A stretch of 15,031 bases of DNA, from the NCBI GenBank assembly GCA_003663115.1, contig QMZJ01000012.1, forward strand, positions 1 to 15,031, read 5' to 3'. Positions 12,578 through 15,031 of this stretch are shown here, piece by piece (the stretch's first letter is position 1; every line of letters starts with the position of its first letter). The notes below the pieces were generated by a model. The model was not told the DNA's origin and did not search any database. It was given only the letters and a program-made list of their open reading frames with translations. The position numbers were made by a program, and so were the translations under genes. The DNA comes from Candidatus Altarchaeales archaeon. GTDB lineage: Archaea; Altiarchaeota; Altiarchaeia; IMC4; QMZM01.

Positions 12578-12874
12578 GAGAGGATCAAAGAGATAGAAAG
12601 GGAGGTTGCTGGGGAGATAGAGAGGGCAAGGCGGGCTGCGGATGCCCGTATTAATGAGATTAAATCGAGGGAGAAGGAGATAATTCAGAAAGAGGTAGAG
12701 AAAGCAAAAGCGGAGATGGAAAAGAAGATTAAAGATGCAGAGATAAAAGCCAGAGAGGATGCGGAGAAGATCATCGCCGATGGGAAGAAGCAGGTTATGA
12801 GGATTCGGAAGCTGGCATCAAAGAGAGATACCAAGGCTATAGAACTCGTTGTTAAGGAGCTCAAGGGTGGTTGA
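12566..12874 (+). CDS. atpH: A-type ATP synthase subunit H (peripheral stalk, coiled coil)
   Basis: A 102-residue, highly charged, uninterrupted helix (KEIEREVAGEIERARRAADARINEIKSREKEI and onward), as expected for subunit H (G/NtpF). It forms the right-handed coiled-coil peripheral stalk with subunit E, joining subunit I to the A3B3 head. The length is normal. The start is ATG 12566. AAGG lies directly before it, too close to be a normal ribosome binding site, which fits a leaderless mRNA. It leads the H-E-F-A operon. Its 3' end overlaps atpE by 8 nt, and its promoter region is duplicated. Confidence 0.9.
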   Translation: MNELERIKEIEREVAGEIERARRAADARINEIKSREKEIIQKEVEKAKAEMEKKIKDAEIKAREDAEKIIADGKKQVMRIRKLASKRDTKAIELVVKELKGG

Positions 12875-13445
12875 AATCGGCTTAAAGGAACTTGAGGCAA
12901 GGATCAGAGAGGATGGAAAAAAAGAGGTAAAAAGGATCGAAGCCGAAACAAAGAAAGAGATAGATAAAATTAAAAAAAATATTCAGATAAGAGCAAATGC
13001 CTGTGTAGACAAGGTACGAAGAGATGGGGAATTGGAGATAGAGATGGTCCGGAGGCGGATCATAGCCGAGGCAAATACAAAGGCAAAGGAGTTAATCAAT
13101 TTAGAGAGGAATAAATTGATAGACAGGGTGTTTGAAGAGGCAGAGAATAGAATACTAAGACTGGATGATAAGGAGAAAAGAAAGGTACTTGAAAACCTGG
13201 TCGATGAGGGGAAGAAAAGCATTAAGGACCCAATTGTTCTTGTGGATGAGAAGTACCATAGTTTATTAAAGGGGGCAGAACCCTCCAAGCTGAACGATTT
13301 CGGTGTGATAGTTATGAGTAAAGATAAAAAAGTAAGGATAGATAATACCCTGAGAGGCAGATTACAACAGTTAAAAATAAAGTTGAAGCCGAAGGTTGCA
13401 TCTATCCTGTTTGCTGAGAATGGCGCAACTGTATCTGATAGGTGA
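12867..13445 (+). CDS. atpE: A-type ATP synthase subunit E (peripheral stalk)
   Basis: A 192-residue subunit. The N-terminal charged helix (about 1-90: KELEARIREDGKKEVKRIEAETKKEIDKIKK) pairs with subunit H. The globular C-terminal domain (about 95-192) binds the head; it includes NRILRLDDKEKRKVLENLVDEG, PIVLVDEKYHSLL, a strand-rich GVIVMSKDKKVRIDNTLRGRL and VASILFAENG. I choose the GTG at 12867 because GGAG at 12856-12859 is 7 nt upstream and the result matches family N-termini. A TTG at 12849 is an unlikely earlier start. It overlaps atpH by 8 nt and atpF by 26 nt. Confidence 0.9.
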   Translation: MVEIGLKELEARIREDGKKEVKRIEAETKKEIDKIKKNIQIRANACVDKVRRDGELEIEMVRRRIIAEANTKAKELINLERNKLIDRVFEEAENRILRLDDKEKRKVLENLVDEGKKSIKDPIVLVDEKYHSLLKGAEPSKLNDFGVIVMSKDKKVRIDNTLRGRLQQLKIKLKPKVASILFAENGATVSDR

Positions 13446-13743
13446 TGAGCTCACCACAACGGGATTTGAACTGGCTGGTATTAAAAAAACCTATCTTGCA
13501 ACCCCGGATAATATCAAACAGGTACTGAATGAGGTAAAGGGTGATGCAGACATAATTGCAATTACAAACACCCTGTATGAATATGCAGAAGAGAGTATTA
13601 AGAAGATACAATCTACCGGGAAGATCGTGATCAAAATTCCTGATCGAAGTGGCGGTGGTGAGGATATAATAAGTAAATTGATAAAGGATACTGTCGGTTT
13701 TGAGATAAAATCTGAAAAGAAAAAGGTGGTTGAAGGTGGGTAA
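13420..13743 (+). CDS. atpF: A-type ATP synthase subunit F (central stalk)
   Basis: A 107-residue Rossmann-like subunit of the rotating central stalk. It runs MAQLYLIGDELTTTGFELAGIKKTYLA, then DADIIAITNTLYEYAEESIKKI, then GKIVIKIPDRSGGGEDIISKLIKDTVGFEI. These match family hallmarks (IGDxxTxxGFxLAGI and IPDxxG). The start ATG 13420 lies inside the end of atpE and matches the normal N-terminus. Its end overlaps atpA by 8 nt. atpC, which usually lies between E and F, is missing from this position. Confidence 0.93.
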   Translation: MAQLYLIGDELTTTGFELAGIKKTYLATPDNIKQVLNEVKGDADIIAITNTLYEYAEESIKKIQSTGKIVIKIPDRSGGGEDIISKLIKDTVGFEIKSEKKKVVEGG

Positions 13744-15031
13744 GATTATTAGGGTTGCCGGTTCGCTGGTTGAGGCGGATGGTATGAGAGGTAGTGCAAT
13801 GTACGAACTCGTTAAGATCGGTGATGAGGGGCTAATCGGTGAGATAATTAAGCTGGTTGGTGACAGAGCGTCAATTCAGGTATATGAGGATACCACGGGA
13901 CTAAAGCCGGGGGAACCTGCAGAGGGAATGAAAAAACCCTTGTGTGTTGAATTAGGCCCAGGGGTCCTTAAATCCATCTACGATGGAATTCAAAGACCCT
14001 TGGATCTGATAAAAAATAAAACTGGAGATTACATCAGTAGGGGCGTTAGTGTGCCCCCCATAGACAAAAAAAAGAGATGGAAATTTGTGCCCAAGGTTAA
14101 GGTTGGCGATAAACTTGTCTCCGGGGATATAATTGGAGAGATTGAAGAGACGAAGGTAATAACAAACAGGGTCATGGTACCCCCTGGTATTGGTGGTACT
14201 GTGGAAAGAATAGAGGATGGTAAATTTAAGGTTACAGACACCATCTGTGTTCTGAAAGAAGATGGCAAAGAACATGAAATCTCGAGCATGCAGATATGGC
14301 CAGTAAGAAAACCCAGACCATTCAGGAGGAAATTGGAAAGCAATGTACCTTTAATCAGTGGTCAGAGGGTATTTGACACCTTCTTTCCCCTCGCCAAGGG
14401 AGGGACTGCTGCCATTCCTGGAGGCTTTGGAACCGGAAAGACCGTAAGTCAGCACCAGTTGGCAAAATGGGTTGATGCTGAAGTTATCATCTACGTTGGC
14501 TGTGGGGAGAGGGGCAACGAGATGACGGAGGTTCTCGAGGAATTTCCAGAGCTCGAAGATCCTAAAAACAAGTTGCCATTAATGGAGAGGACATGTTTGA
14601 TAGCAAATACCTCCAATATGCCGGTAGCGGCCAGAGAGGCATCAGTTTATACGGGAATTACCCTGGCAGAATACTATAGAGATATGGGTTATGACACTGC
14701 TCTAATGGCAGATTCCACATCCAGATGGGCAGAGGCCATGAGAGAGATCTCCGGGAGACTGGAGGAAATGCCCGGGGAGGAGGGCTATCCTGCTTACCTG
14801 GCTTCGAGACTGGCAGAATTCTACGAGAGATCCGGGAGGGTAATTACCCTTGGGGGTGAAGAAAGAATTGGTTCCGTCTCTGTCATAGGAGCCGTGTCTC
14901 CTCCCGGAGGGGATTTCTCTGAGCCGGTGACCCAGAACACCCTAAGGGTTACGCATGTATTCTGGGCCCTGGATGCAAAACTGGCGGATAGAAGACATTT
15001 CCCTTCTATTAACTGGCTCACCTCCTATTCC
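13736..15031 (+). CDS. atpA: A-type ATP synthase catalytic subunit A (partial, 3' end outside window)
   Basis: The first 432 codons of the catalytic subunit. The start is GTG 13736 (GKIIRVAGSLVEADGM), with GGTGG at 13725-13729. The beta-barrel domain is at about 1-70 and the A-type 'non-homologous' insert at about 115-190. The P-loop is GGFGTGKT at residues 229-236, with K235 and T236. The catalytic glutamate E258 is in GCGERGNEM, and the Walker B Asp at about D326 is in ALMADSTSRWAEAMREISGRLEEMPGEEGYPAYL. VSPPGGDFSEPVTQ and FPSINWLTSYS follow. No intein interrupts the P-loop, a known insertion site in this gene. The P-loop differs from the more usual archaeal GPFGSGKT. atpB and atpD presumably follow outside the window. 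Confidence 0.97.
   Translation, partial: MGKIIRVAGSLVEADGMRGSAMYELVKIGDEGLIGEIIKLVGDRASIQVYEDTTGLKPGEPAEGMKKPLCVELGPGVLKSIYDGIQRPLDLIKNKTGDYISRGVSVPPIDKKKRWKFVPKVKVGDKLVSGDIIGEIEETKVITNRVMVPPGIGGTVERIEDGKFKVTDTICVLKEDGKEHEISSMQIWPVRKPRPFRRKLESNVPLISGQRVFDTFFPLAKGGTAAIPGGFGTGKTVSQHQLAKWVDAEVIIYVGCGERGNEMTEVLEEFPELEDPKNKLPLMERTCLIANTSNMPVAAREASVYTGITLAEYYRDMGYDTALMADSTSRWAEAMREISGRLEEMPGEEGYPAYLASRLAEFYERSGRVITLGGEERIGSVSVIGAVSPPGGDFSEPVTQNTLRVTHVFWALDAKLADRRHFPSINWLTSYS

Noticed and set aside
12849..12866. TTG start for atpE at 12849
   Set aside because: GTG 12867 has a well-spaced GGAG and gives the conserved N-terminus.
13736..15031. Intein in the atpA P-loop
   Set aside because: Translation runs without interruption through GGFGTGKTVSQHQLAKW, and no splicing motifs are present.

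Overview
The window looks like part of the chromosome of an archaeon, probably euryarchaeal. The evidence is gene content: an archaeal-type deoxyhypusine synthase, an archaeal-type phosphopantetheine adenylyltransferase, secF placed before secD, a rotary A-type (V/A) ATP synthase, BRE/TATA-like promoter elements and several possibly leaderless starts. Coding sequence is rich in AGA/AGG arginine and ATA isoleucine codons, and the DNA is moderately AT-rich. I cannot place the lineage more finely. The AtpA P-loop GGFGTGKT and the rearranged ATPase cluster may be lineage markers, but that needs a tree.

Left part (1-5118): two minus-strand membrane-protein genes (a small DUF5518-like protein cut by the window edge, and a DedA/VTT-family protein) diverge across 35 bp from a tight plus-strand operon: deoxyhypusine synthase, a Kef/CPA2-type antiporter and an agmatinase-family ureohydrolase. 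The first and last of these fit one pathway, in which the ureohydrolase helps make spermidine and deoxyhypusine synthase transfers its aminobutyl group to aIF5A. Converging on this operon is a minus-strand pair: phosphopantetheine adenylyltransferase (CoA synthesis) and a membrane-anchored, threonine-rich, cysteine-rich surface protein.

Middle (5119-8023): secF and secD form a two-gene operon for the protein-export accessory complex. Behind secD is a short GC-rich stretch that can fold into two bulged hairpins and precedes a T-run on the minus strand.

Right part (8024-15031): the A-type ATP synthase genes, in an unusual layout. Subunit I, followed by a small AtpZ/AtpI-like two-helix protein, is on the minus strand. 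Subunit C is on the plus strand and is followed by two small unrecognised ORFs that are related to each other. The proteolipid (c-ring, K) gene is inverted. Then come H, E, F and A on the plus strand with short overlaps; A runs off the window. Compared with the common archaeal order H-I-K-E-C-F-A-B-D, genes I, K and C have been lifted out and placed upstream, leaving H-E-F-A in order. The K/H divergent promoter region carries a nearly perfect 62-bp tandem duplication that copies the start of atpH and creates a 13-codon upstream ORF.

The best candidates for something undescribed are the paralogous small ORF pair inside the ATPase cluster, the AtpZ-like gene beside an archaeal ATPase stator gene, the duplicated promoter/start module in front of atpH, and the structured intergenic element behind secD.
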